A stretch of 64,000 nt of DNA from Sulfuritalea sp. (GTDB lineage: Bacteria; Pseudomonadota; Gammaproteobacteria; Burkholderiales; Rhodocyclaceae). A model generated the notes under the pieces. It had not been told where the DNA came from. It searched no databases and saw only the letters and a program-made list of their open reading frames with translations. Both the position numbers and the translations under genes were made by a program. Shown piece by piece: positions 16,733 through 24,474 of the stretch. The stretch is taken from the NCBI GenBank assembly GCA_030651305.1, contig JAUSCI010000033.1, positions 62,001-126,000 of the forward strand, given 5' to 3'. The number at the start of each line of letters is the position of its first letter. Position 1 is the first letter of the stretch.

Positions 16733-16735
16733 CTC

Positions 16736-16858
16736 TCAATCCTCCAGATTTACTATCTTCAGCGATTCTATTCCCCGGTCGTCCACAATCTTTACCGCCA
16801 CCTTGCGGTTATTCCCATCCAGCGACCACATCGCGATCCGGCCCTTGCGAATCAAACT
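16736..16858 (-). pseudogene. C-terminal fragment of a Mod-type DNA methyltransferase (tail copy 2)
   Basis: About 40 codons with no start: SLIRKGRIAMWSLDGNNRK, then VAVKIVDDRGIESLKIVNLE-D and TGA at 16738-16736. The two blocks AMWSLDG and AVKIVDDRGIESLK belong to the same methyltransferase C-terminus but are normally separated by several tens of residues, so an internal deletion is likely as well. The frame begins where the MazG-like gene stops. Confidence 0.6.
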
Positions 16859-17210
16859 ATTCAAAGCGGTCATACTTGGTCGCCGTACCACGTGCCTTCT
16901 CAACGGGATATTTGCCGCGGTTCAGTTCCAACTTGCGACGAACAACGTCAGACAAAGAAATCTTTAAATCGTGGCATAAGTAACTCAACAGAATTGCAAC
17001 ATCAGCGATCTCGTGTTCAATTGCTTCACGCTCGCTCTCAACCAATTCTGTCAACTCCGAATCTTTAGCCCACTGAAACTGCTCGAGCAACTCAGCAGCC
17101 TCTACGCAAAGCGCAGCGCTGAGATTTTTCGGTGTATGAAATTGCTCCCACTCTCGCTCACTTCGAAATACCAAGAGCTTGGCTAAGAGTTCATTTTCAA
17201 TCACCGCCAC
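16857..17210 (-). CDS. MazG-like nucleotide pyrophosphohydrolase
   Basis: 117-aa all-alpha NTP pyrophosphatase. The metal-binding pairs are visible: EAAELLEQFQWAKDSE near residue 37 and EHEIADVAILLSYLCHDL near 65, i.e. ExxE...ExxD. The N-terminal FRSEREWEQFHTPKNLSAAL is common in the short MazG-like proteins found in defence islands, where a role in removing modified or alarmone nucleotides is possible. It begins 9 bases after the HNH gene stop and was probably moved in with it. Confidence 0.85.
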   Translation of the reverse strand: MAVIENELLAKLLVFRSEREWEQFHTPKNLSAALCVEAAELLEQFQWAKDSELTELVESEREAIEHEIADVAILLSYLCHDLKISLSDVVRRKLELNRGKYPVEKARGTATKYDRFE

Positions 17211-17219
17211 CCCTCCCGC

Positions 17220-18158
17220 TCATGCCTGAAATCGATTTGCAAAATGCCATCCGAGCCGGTCACGATCTGGTTGTAAGTCAGTTCGGTCAGGTAGAACCGA
17301 CAGAGGCTGATTATCCAGCCGGTAATAGATCTTGCCGTTAAACCAGGTTTCACGGATTCTCGGACTTACTCTAATTTTCAAATCGGGCGTCACGCTTACC
17401 AATCCAACATCGAACAATCGATGAAAGTCTGCCCGTAACAATAAGCCGTTCCTAACGTCGTGACTCCCATCTTTCGAGTAAGGAACTATATGAGCAGCTT
17501 CAAGGGCAATAAGGGTGGTTTCTCCGGTGATGGCACACCTTCGCTTGTAAGCATTGGTTACGAGTACTCGAAACGAAGCCTGCCCTAATCGTGGTCTTAC
17601 CAAGATGGGCTCGCCATATTTGTTACGAGGCTCCTCCACGCTGGGCTGGCTTGCAATATCTGACAAATCCGTTGCAAGTTCAGATCCCCACAAACGATCC
17701 CGAATTCGATCCCAAATAGCAGCGCCATCCAGAGCGCTCGATTCGTACATTTTTCCCCGCACAATATTTCCAGACCAGCCATGCGGGTTAGCTATCCAAT
17801 CCCCCTCGTTGAGAAACACAGGATTGGCTAATACCGTGCAACCGATTTCATCTTGACGCGAGCGGGTTGAAGAAAGCGGTTCCAGCATTGATCGCAGGTC
17901 ATCGATTGATGCTGCTCCATTTTTTTCGCCAAAAATCTCCCATGCCAAATCGACGGGCAATGTACTGTAAGCAACAAAAAAGCCCCCTCCTGCAATGTGA
18001 TTGCGGGGGCGCTTAAGCTTGAACAAAAAAGGCATGCCAACGGGAGCATTCACGAATGGCGGCAATGCGCTCGGTTGCCAGAAATTAGCCTCGTCCAGCC
18101 CTCTGCTCGCCAAGAAGCCAAACCAACTGTTATCAGTAACCCCCACCCAAAACTTCAT
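17220..18158 (-). CDS. HNH endonuclease, putative restriction enzyme
   Basis: 312 aa from the ATG at 18158 (MKFWVGVTDNSWFGFLAS) which is preceded by GGGGAT. The N-terminal 150 residues look like an EVE/PUA-like reader fold as found in modification-sensing restriction enzymes (WVGVTDNSWF...LFKLKRPRNHIAGGGFF), an inference from motif type. The C-terminal HNH nuclease is clear: RRCAITGETTLIALEAAHIV, then GSHDVRNGLLLRADFHRLFD. It occupies the place where the catalytic core of the neighbouring methyltransferase should be. Confidence 0.8.
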   Translation of the reverse strand: MKFWVGVTDNSWFGFLASRGLDEANFWQPSALPPFVNAPVGMPFLFKLKRPRNHIAGGGFFVAYSTLPVDLAWEIFGEKNGAASIDDLRSMLEPLSSTRSRQDEIGCTVLANPVFLNEGDWIANPHGWSGNIVRGKMYESSALDGAAIWDRIRDRLWGSELATDLSDIASQPSVEEPRNKYGEPILVRPRLGQASFRVLVTNAYKRRCAITGETTLIALEAAHIVPYSKDGSHDVRNGLLLRADFHRLFDVGLVSVTPDLKIRVSPRIRETWFNGKIYYRLDNQPLSVLPDRTDLQPDRDRLGWHFANRFQA

Positions 18159-18177
18159 AGGAATCCCCGGCAATCCA

Positions 18178-18684
18178 TCATCTTGCCCATGCCGTCCTTT
18201 TGCAGCAAGAAATCATCACCAGCAAGCTATCGCCGGCGACCAGCCTGTTACTCCAGCCCTTGTCGTGCTTGTTGAAGTCGACTGCGTCGCGCAGCGGCAG
18301 GCTTTCGAAAGGCGCATCGAACAGGCCGGGCTGGATGGCCTTCATCTGCGCCGCCTTGGCGCCCTTGGCCTTGTCCTTCGCCGTGTCGCCAGCGCCGACT
18401 TTCCTCCTCACCACCGAAAGTATGCTGGCCGGGTCGATACGCTCATGCACGTGCAGGCTGACGGTGTCGACCTCGAAACTCAAGCGCTCGGCCTTGCCGG
18501 TCCATTGCGGAGAAGGGTCGAGATGCGGATCGTGCTGCCAGGCGGCCTTGCTATCGTCGGCATCGGTGGCCGGCGTGACCATGCCGACTTCAGAATTGTT
18601 CTTGCGGCGGTCGGCATGACGGTAGCTGAGAATCTCAGCTTCTGCGGAAGAGGACTTGGCGACAGAGGAGGGTTTCTTGGCCAT
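18178..18684 (-). pseudogene. N-terminal fragment of a Mod-type (type III-like) adenine DNA methyltransferase
   Basis: The first 155 or so codons are recognisable: RRKNNSEVGMVTPATDADD, HDPHLDPSPQWTGKAE, SFEVDTVSLHVHERIDPASI, and LPLRDAVDFNKHDKGWSNRL-VAGDSLLVM. After LLVM a one-base loss shifts the frame; in the next frame LLQKDGMGK continues the family sequence and then homology ends just before the HNH gene's ribosome-binding site. The DPPY catalytic motif and everything after it are gone. Residues 96-102 are VGAGDTA, encoded by a copy of the dispersed 22-bp repeat. The protein cannot methylate DNA. Confidence 0.75.
18379..18400 (-). repeat. Copy 2 of the 22-bp dispersed repeat, in the methyltransferase fragment
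   Basis: Minus strand reads AGTCGGCGCTG-GCGAC-ACGGCG and encodes VGAGDTA in a Lys/Ala-rich variable linker between the N-terminal block and the GLFDAP segment. Confidence 0.85.
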
Positions 18685-18766
18685 ACGGTCTTTCCTGCGG
18701 GGAACTGCCCCGGTTTATACCAGAAACATGAAGACGAAGAAGTGCAATGAAACCGCCATCCTCCAC

Positions 18767-19438
18767 TTACGCATCGAGGCGCCCTGCCGACAGCCGCAGC
18801 GTCCGCCCGCAACGATGCGCCAGCGCCTCGTCGTGGGTCACCAGGATCAGCGTGGTGCCGGCTTCGGCATTCATGGCGAACATCAGGTCGATGACCTGCG
18901 CCCCGGTGGCGGCATCGAGATTGCCGGTGGGTTCGTCGGCCAGCAGCAGTTGCGGTCCCATGGCGAAGGCACGGGCCAGCGCCACGCGCTGCTGTTCGCC
19001 GCCGGACAGATGTTTCGGGTAGTGGCCCAATCGCTGACCAAGGCCAACGCGCGCCAGCATTCCCTGCGCCGTGGCGCGGGCGTCGGCGCGGCCGGCCAGT
19101 TCCAGCGGCAGCATGGTGTTTTCCAGCGCCGTCAGGGCCGGCAGCAACTGAAAGGACTGGAACACAAAGCCGAGCAGGCGACCGCGCAGTTCGGCCCGAC
19201 CATCTTCGTCGAGGTGAGCCAGATCCTGGCCGCCGAGATGCACGCTGCCTGCCGTAGGCAGATCGAGCCCCGCCATCAGTCCCAGCAGTGTCGACTTGCC
19301 CGAGCCCGAGGCGCCGACTATGGCTACCGCCTCGCCGGCAGTCACGGCGAACGAAATCTCGTGCAGAATCGTGAGCGTCCCATCGCCGCTGGGGACGATC
19401 TTGCCCAGGGCGACCACATCGATCACTACATCCGCCAT
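18767..19438 (-). CDS. ybbA: ABC transporter ATP-binding protein (LolD/YbbA type)
   Basis: 223 aa from ATG at 19438. Walker A is GASGSGKST, the Q-loop FVFQSFQLLPALTALEN, signature LSGGEQQRVALARAF, Walker B LLLADEPTGNLD and switch His in LVTHDE. This is the MacB/LolD/YbbA subgroup. In many proteobacteria ybbA is divergent from tesA and followed by the permease ybbP; here the permease is absent and the methyltransferase fragment follows instead. It may pair with a permease elsewhere, or be an orphan. The intergenic space to tesA is only 16 bases. Confidence 0.85.
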   Translation of the reverse strand: MADVVIDVVALGKIVPSGDGTLTILHEISFAVTAGEAVAIVGASGSGKSTLLGLMAGLDLPTAGSVHLGGQDLAHLDEDGRAELRGRLLGFVFQSFQLLPALTALENTMLPLELAGRADARATAQGMLARVGLGQRLGHYPKHLSGGEQQRVALARAFAMGPQLLLADEPTGNLDAATGAQVIDLMFAMNAEAGTTLILVTHDEALAHRCGRTLRLSAGRLDA

Positions 19439-19454
19439 CACCTGATTCTCACCC

Positions 19455-20075
19455 ATGTTCAAGACATTCATCTCCCGTTCCTGCTTCCTGATCCTGTTCT
19501 GCTGCAGTTCCTTCGCCACCGCCGCCGAGCAACGCATTCTGGTCTACGGCGACAGTCTATCCGCTGCTTTCGGTATCGCCGTCAGCCAGAGCTGGCCGGC
19601 TTTGCTGGGGCAGCGACTGCGGACCACCGGTTCCAGCTTCACCGTCGCCAACGCCAGCATCAGCGGTGAAACGACAGCCGGTGGACGGGCCCGCTTCGCC
19701 GCGGCGCTGGCGCATTTCAGGCCCACCGTGGTCATTCTCGCACTTGGCGCCAACGACGGCTTGCGCGGCCTGCCAGTCGCGGAGATGCAGAGCAATCTTG
19801 CCTTCATGGTGATGCAGGCCAAGAAGCACGGTGTGCGCGTGCTGTTGGTCGGCATCCATCTACCGCCGAATTACGGGCCGAAGTATACGCAGGAGTTCGA
19901 TGCCGCCTTCCGCGATCTCGCCAAACGCGAAAAAGTCGCCTTGCTGCCTTTCCTGCTTGAGCCCATCGCCCTCGATCAAAACGCCTATCAGGCCGACGGA
20001 CTGCATCCGACCGCCGCCGCACAACCGAAAATTCTGGACCACGTCTGGAACGCGCTCAAACCGCTGCTCAAGTAG
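19455..20075 (+). CDS. tesA: Periplasmic SGNH esterase / acyl-CoA thioesterase I-like (TesA/arylesterase)
   Basis: 206 aa. An N-terminal signal peptide (SRSCFLILFCCSSFATAAEQ) is followed by SGNH blocks: GDSLSAAFG with the nucleophile Ser, Gly in SISGETTAGG, Asn in LALGANDGLRG and the Asp/His pair DGLHPTAAAQ. Family members are periplasmic multifunctional lipid esterases. Divergent from the ABC ATPase gene and abutting mnmH, whose ATG begins at the next base after its stop. Confidence 0.9.
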   Translation: MFKTFISRSCFLILFCCSSFATAAEQRILVYGDSLSAAFGIAVSQSWPALLGQRLRTTGSSFTVANASISGETTAGGRARFAAALAHFRPTVVILALGANDGLRGLPVAEMQSNLAFMVMQAKKHGVRVLLVGIHLPPNYGPKYTQEFDAAFRDLAKREKVALLPFLLEPIALDQNAYQADGLHPTAAAQPKILDHVWNALKPLLK

Positions 20076-21143
20076 ATGCCCATGGCCGAAAAACCGCACA
20101 AGGGCGTCGCCACGGTAGCACAGCTCGCCGAATTCGATACCGTCATCGACGCCCGCGCCCCGGCCGAATTTGCCGAAGACCACTTGCCCGGCGCGATCAG
20201 CATGGCGGTGCTGAACGACGAGGAACGCGCCCGCGTCGGCACGCTTTACAAACAGGTATCGGTATTCGAAGCCAAGAAGCTCGGCGCCGCGCTGGTGGCA
20301 AAGAACATCGCGCGCCACATCGAAGAACACATGCTCGATCGGCCCAAGAGCTGGCGGCCGCTGGTGTATTGCTGGCGCGGCGGCCAGCGCAGCGGCGCCT
20401 TCACCCATATCCTGCGCGAAGTCGGCTGGGATGCCCATCGCATTCAGGGCGGCTACAAGAGCTGGCGCCAGCATGTCATCGAGCGGCTGGACGTGCTGCC
20501 AAGGAATATGATGTTTCGCGTCGTTAGCGGCGCCACCGGCAGCGGCAAGAGTCGCCTGCTGGAAGCCTTGAAGGCGCGAGGCGGACAAGTGCTGCATCTC
20601 GAAGAGCTGGCGGCCCACAAGGGGTCTGTGCTGGGCAACCTGCCCGGTGTGCCGCAACCCGCGCAAAAAGGCTTCGAGACGCAACTATTCGCGGCCTTGT
20701 CCGCGCTCGATCGGGAACGCCCCGTGTTCGTCGAGGCCGAAAGCCGCAAGATCGGCCGCCTGCAACTTCCCGATGCGCTGCTGGAGGCCATCCGCGGCGC
20801 CCCCGGCCTGCGTATCGAGGCATCATTGCCGGCCCGGGTCGAATTTCTCCTGCGCGACTACGACTATGCCATCGCCGATCCGGCATGGCTGATCGAGCGG
20901 CTGGCGCAGCTCAAGGGCCTGCAAAGCAAGGAGACGCTGGAGCGCTGGCGCTCGCTGATCGTGGCGCGAAATTTCCCTGACCTGGTGGCAGAACTGCTGA
21001 CGCTGCACTACGATCCGCTCTACCAGCGTTCGCAGGCGTCCAACTACAACTCGTTCGAGGCCGCGACCCGCCACGCCACGGACAGGCTCGATGCCGCCGC
21101 GCTCGACAAACTGGCCACTGAAATCCTCGCTACATCTGCCTGA
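20076..21143 (+). CDS. mnmH: tRNA 2-selenouridine synthase
   Basis: 355 aa. The N-terminal rhodanese domain holds the active Cys in LVYCWRGGQRSGAF near residue 96; the C-terminal part has a P-loop GATGSGKSRLLEAL. The enzyme geranylates and then selenates 2-thiouridine at the wobble position of tRNA Lys/Glu/Gln using selenophosphate. No selD is in this window. Start at 20076, or two codons later at 20082. The last bases overlap the convergent LytTR gene. Confidence 0.93.
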   Translation: MPMAEKPHKGVATVAQLAEFDTVIDARAPAEFAEDHLPGAISMAVLNDEERARVGTLYKQVSVFEAKKLGAALVAKNIARHIEEHMLDRPKSWRPLVYCWRGGQRSGAFTHILREVGWDAHRIQGGYKSWRQHVIERLDVLPRNMMFRVVSGATGSGKSRLLEALKARGGQVLHLEELAAHKGSVLGNLPGVPQPAQKGFETQLFAALSALDRERPVFVEAESRKIGRLQLPDALLEAIRGAPGLRIEASLPARVEFLLRDYDYAIADPAWLIERLAQLKGLQSKETLERWRSLIVARNFPDLVAELLTLHYDPLYQRSQASNYNSFEAATRHATDRLDAAALDKLATEILATSA

Positions 21144-21888
21144 ACAAATGCGCATGGCCGCGGCTTACCGCCACGGTTTCCCGCCGATTGCGCAGCTTCA
21201 GGCTGACGCGGCCGAGCGCATCGTGCCGTGCCGAAACGATCTGCCGCACATTCACCAGCGTGCCGCGATGCACCTGCCAGAATTGCCCCGGGTCGAGTTG
21301 TTCGACCAGTTCCTTGATCGCCGTGCGGATCAGCAGTTCGGCGTCGGGCGTAAACACCGCCGTGTATTTGTCGGTCGCCTGGAAGTAGCAAATCTCATCT
21401 ACTGAAACCATCCGCACATCGTTGCCAACGGATGCGCGCACCCAGCGCAGGTGCTCGGCAGCTTTCGGCAACAACGCCTGCAAGCGCTGAAGAATATCGT
21501 CGGACTGAACATCGGCGGGCGCCGGCGACACGCGTCGCAGACGCTCGATGGCGGCAGTCAACCGGTCGTCGCTGACCGGCTTGAGCAGGTAGTCGACCGC
21601 TTCACGCTCGAAGGCCTGCACCGCAAATTCATCGTAGGCGGTGACGAACACCACGCGACAGGCTCTGCGCGCTTCCGGTGAGAGTACCTGCACCACCTCC
21701 AGGCCGGACAAGCCGGGCATGCGAATGTCGAGAAACGCCATGTCCGGCCGCAGGTCCTCGATCATGTCGCGCGCTTCGATGCCATTGGCCGCAACGCCGG
21801 CAATCTCCAGTTGCGGCCACAGGGCGGCAAGCCGTGCCTTGAGATGCTTTGCCAGCAGCGGTTCGTCGTCGGCGATGACCGCCTTCAT
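21130..21888 (-). CDS. LytTR-family response regulator
   Basis: 252 aa. The receiver domain has the phosphorylatable Asp in MAFLDIRMPGLSGLEV, the Thr in FVTAYDEFAVQAF and Lys in DYLLKPV. The C-terminal LytTR DNA-binding domain shows VDEICYFQATDKYTAVF and WQVHRGTLVNVRQI with ending RETVAVSRGHAHLFRQM. Its start overlaps the kinase stop (ATGA), so the two form a LytS/LytR or AlgZ/AlgR-type pair. AlgR-like members control envelope and surface traits; the target here is unknown. Confidence 0.93.
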   Translation of the reverse strand: MKAVIADDEPLLAKHLKARLAALWPQLEIAGVAANGIEARDMIEDLRPDMAFLDIRMPGLSGLEVVQVLSPEARRACRVVFVTAYDEFAVQAFEREAVDYLLKPVSDDRLTAAIERLRRVSPAPADVQSDDILQRLQALLPKAAEHLRWVRASVGNDVRMVSVDEICYFQATDKYTAVFTPDAELLIRTAIKELVEQLDPGQFWQVHRGTLVNVRQIVSARHDALGRVSLKLRNRRETVAVSRGHAHLFRQM

Positions 21889-22892
21889 GATGAAACCTCC
21901 GCCGGCAGGCTCATCGTCGCCGTCACGCCAGCGCCGACTTCTGAACTCAGTTCGAGGCGCGCCATCGACCCGTACATCGCGGCAAGGCGAGCGCGAATGT
22001 TGGCGAGCCCAATGCCCTCGCCGGGTGTTTGGGCAAAACCAAGACCGTCGTCGATAACGGAAATTTGCAGCCGCTCACCGTCTCTCCGCGCCGACACGGT
22101 GATGCGCCCGCCGCCGACCTTCGGTTCGAGTCCGTGGCGAATGGCATTTTCCACCAGCGGTTGCAAGAGCATGGGCGGGAAAGCAGCAGCCAGCAATTCG
22201 GGCGCAACCTCGAATGCGTAGACCAGGCGCTCCCCCATGCGGATCTTCAGCACGTCAAGGAAAGCCGTGAGCAAAGTCATCTCGTCGCCCAGCGTGCCAC
22301 CCTCGGCGCGCGTGCGGGCCAGGCTGGAACGCAAATAGCGAATCAGCGCATCCAGCAACTGCCCGGCCAGTTTCGGGTCGGCCTCGATCAGTGCTGCGAC
22401 ATTGGCTAGTGAGTTGAACAGGAAATGCGGTTCGATCTGCGCCTGGAGCATGCGCAACTGCGCGGCGAGGCTCTGCTTCTCTGCTTCGAGCCGCCGATTC
22501 TCGCGTTGCTGCACTTCGGCGGCCAGGGCCAGGTTACGTTCCCGCAGGTAGAAAAAGCCGCTGCCCATGACGCCCAGCGTAACGCCGATGACGACCGCCT
22601 GCCACGCAACGGCAGGCCAGTTGTCCCAGCCGACGCCGCTCAGGCTGATGCCGAGCAGCAAGCCGATCGCTACCCCGACCGGAACCGCCGCAACAATGGC
22701 CAACAGGCGACCCGGGCCCGCCGCGAACAACTGACTGGCGAGCGTGCACATGCCGAAGATGGAAAGGCCGATGCACTGAGAGATCAGCAGGTTGACCAGC
22801 CAACCGCCGCCCACGCCCAGCAGCGTAAGGAAGGCGGCGATCAGCGTGTTGCCGACGAGGGTGGCGAGCAAACGGCGCAGGATTGAGGACAT
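21885..22892 (-). CDS. LytS/AlgZ-type sensor histidine kinase
   Basis: 335 aa from ATG at 22892. The N-terminal 135 residues form about four TM helices (LVGNTLIAAFLTLLGVGGGW; CIGLSIFGMCTLAS; LLAIVAAVPVGVAIGLLLG; AVVIGVTLGVMGSGFFYL). A coiled helix leads to the phospho-acceptor His in QIEPHFLFNSLAN, then the ATPase with NAIRHGLEPK and DDGLGF. Near the C-terminus EVGAGVTATMSLPAE includes copy 3 of the dispersed repeat; in this position a similar peptide may be ancestral. Confidence 0.92.
   Translation of the reverse strand: MSSILRRLLATLVGNTLIAAFLTLLGVGGGWLVNLLISQCIGLSIFGMCTLASQLFAAGPGRLLAIVAAVPVGVAIGLLLGISLSGVGWDNWPAVAWQAVVIGVTLGVMGSGFFYLRERNLALAAEVQQRENRRLEAEKQSLAAQLRMLQAQIEPHFLFNSLANVAALIEADPKLAGQLLDALIRYLRSSLARTRAEGGTLGDEMTLLTAFLDVLKIRMGERLVYAFEVAPELLAAAFPPMLLQPLVENAIRHGLEPKVGGGRITVSARRDGERLQISVIDDGLGFAQTPGEGIGLANIRARLAAMYGSMARLELSSEVGAGVTATMSLPAEVSS
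21918..21939 (-). repeat. Copy 3 of the 22-bp dispersed repeat, in the LytS-type kinase gene
   Basis: Minus strand reads AGTCGGCGCTG-GCGTG-ACGGCG, encoding VGAGVTA at residues 319-325 in the last loop of the ATPase domain. Confidence 0.6.
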
Positions 22893-22988
22893 GAGGTGAT
22901 TATTCCATGCCGCGCCAGCGCATCGCCAGCCGTCTTCGACGAAACGCCGAAAGGAGAGGACCAACTGCAGCGGCTGCAGATGGACGGT

Positions 22989-23519
22989 TCAGGGCAGCCT
23001 TGGGTCTCGCCGGCGCGTTGCACACAGACGCTGGACCATCGCCGGGCGCGGGACACTTACTTCGCCTTGCTCGAAGGCCACCACCGTCAGCCGCGACCGC
23101 ACCACATCCAGCAATTCGTCCGGACGCAACAGAAAAGCCGGATTGGCAGGCTTGCCGAAGCGCTCGTTGCCGACCATGAAGGTTTCGTAGATCAATACGC
23201 CGTATTCGTCCAATGCTTTGAGCAGCAGCGGCAGCAGTGGCCGAAAGAGGTAATTGGTAACGACAATGCCATCGAACGCCCGTGCGTGATACGGCCAGGA
23301 ACCGCCTTCGAGATCGGCCAGCCGCGTCACGATGCCGGGTGCCCTGGCCGCGATCTCCGCCAGGGACTGGGCATCGCGGTCAACCGCTTCCACCCGGTAA
23401 CCGAGTTCGGCCAGCAATAACGCATGCCGGCCCTTGCCGCAGGCAAGATCGAGCACCGAGCCGCCGACCGCGATTAGCGGCAGGAAGCGTTGAATCCAAA
23501 GCGATGTGTTTTCGTTCAT
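22989..23519 (-). CDS. Class I SAM-dependent methyltransferase
   Basis: 176 aa from ATG at 23519 (MNENTSLWIQRFLPLIAVGG). SAM-binding motif I is VLDLACGKGRHALLLAELG, with acidic motif VEAVDRDAQ and post-motif DGIVVTNYLFRPLLP. The ending VVAFEQGEVSVPRPAMVQRL is typical of the TehB-like or Tellurite-resistance-type small methyltransferases. Substrate unknown. The frame is open upstream of the chosen start but the added residues are not conserved in type. Confidence 0.85.
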   Translation of the reverse strand: MNENTSLWIQRFLPLIAVGGSVLDLACGKGRHALLLAELGYRVEAVDRDAQSLAEIAARAPGIVTRLADLEGGSWPYHARAFDGIVVTNYLFRPLLPLLLKALDEYGVLIYETFMVGNERFGKPANPAFLLRPDELLDVVRSRLTVVAFEQGEVSVPRPAMVQRLCATRRRDPRLP

Positions 23520-23670
23520 GGGTCTTGTTGCGAGTCCTGGTTCGACATGCAATTCTGGCACACAGTTTTCAACTCGATACACGGTCGCCAGCGAAGATAG
23601 AATTACGCCTCGCATATTCTTCGACCTCCGCGTCCCATGCGCCACTGCTTGATCAACAATGCCGGATGAC

Positions 23671-24459
23671 ATGAAGCAATTTCTCCTCGCCATGATTTTG
23701 AGCACGTTCCTGACCGGGCCGGTCGGCGCCGAGCCCGGTCGTCTGGATCGCGTGCTGGCCGCCAGGGAACTGCGGGTCTGCATCTGGCCGGATTATTACG
23801 GTATCTCCTACCGCAACCCGAGAACCTTGCAACTGTCGGGCATCGACATTGACCTGGCGCGGGAGTTGGGCAAAGACCTGGGCGTAGCGATCCGCTTTGT
23901 CGATAGCTCTTTCGCCAAGCTGATCGACGACGTGACCGAGGACCGCTGCGACATCGCCATGTTCGCCATCGGCGTCACGCCGGCGCGTATGGAAAAACTC
24001 AGGTTCACCCGCCCCCATCTGGTCAGCGACATCTACGCCATCACCACAAGAAGCAACCGCCGCATCAAGGACTGGGCCGACATCGACCAGCCCGGTGTCG
24101 TCGTGGCGGTGGCGAAGGGCACGTATCACGAAGCGGTGATGCGGGAAAGACTGAAAGACGCCAGGCTGCTGGTCACCGCTAAGCCCCAAGGCCGCGAACA
24201 GGAAGTGGAGTCCGGCCGGGCCGACGTCTTCATGACCGACTATCCGTTCAGCCGCCGCATGCTGGAGACCACCGACTGGGCACGGCTGATTGCACCGCCC
24301 GGCACCTACCACCTGACGCCCTACGCCTACGCGATGCAACCCGGCGACGAGCGTTGGCATTCCCGGATCGAAAGCTTCGTTGCGGCGATCAAACGCGACG
24401 GTCGCCTGGCGGAGGCCGCCCGCCGCCACAAGCTCGGCCCCATCGTCGCCCGTGACTGA
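23671..24459 (+). CDS. Periplasmic solute-binding protein (amino-acid type, family 3)
   Basis: 262 aa from ATG at 23671 with signal peptide MKQFLLAMILSTFLTGPVGA. Two-lobe binding fold is indicated by ELRVCIWPDYYGISYRNP, LSGIDIDLARELGKDLG, DDVTEDRCDIAMFAIGVTPAR, KLRFTRPHL and the second-lobe GRADVFMTDYP. It carries no transporter partners: the next gene, 15 bases away, is a membrane histidine kinase. It may therefore work as a periplasmic sensor subunit rather than in uptake. Confidence 0.88.
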   Translation: MKQFLLAMILSTFLTGPVGAEPGRLDRVLAARELRVCIWPDYYGISYRNPRTLQLSGIDIDLARELGKDLGVAIRFVDSSFAKLIDDVTEDRCDIAMFAIGVTPARMEKLRFTRPHLVSDIYAITTRSNRRIKDWADIDQPGVVVAVAKGTYHEAVMRERLKDARLLVTAKPQGREQEVESGRADVFMTDYPFSRRMLETTDWARLIAPPGTYHLTPYAYAMQPGDERWHSRIESFVAAIKRDGRLAEAARRHKLGPIVARD

Positions 24460-24474
24460 CGACAAACCCTGAGC

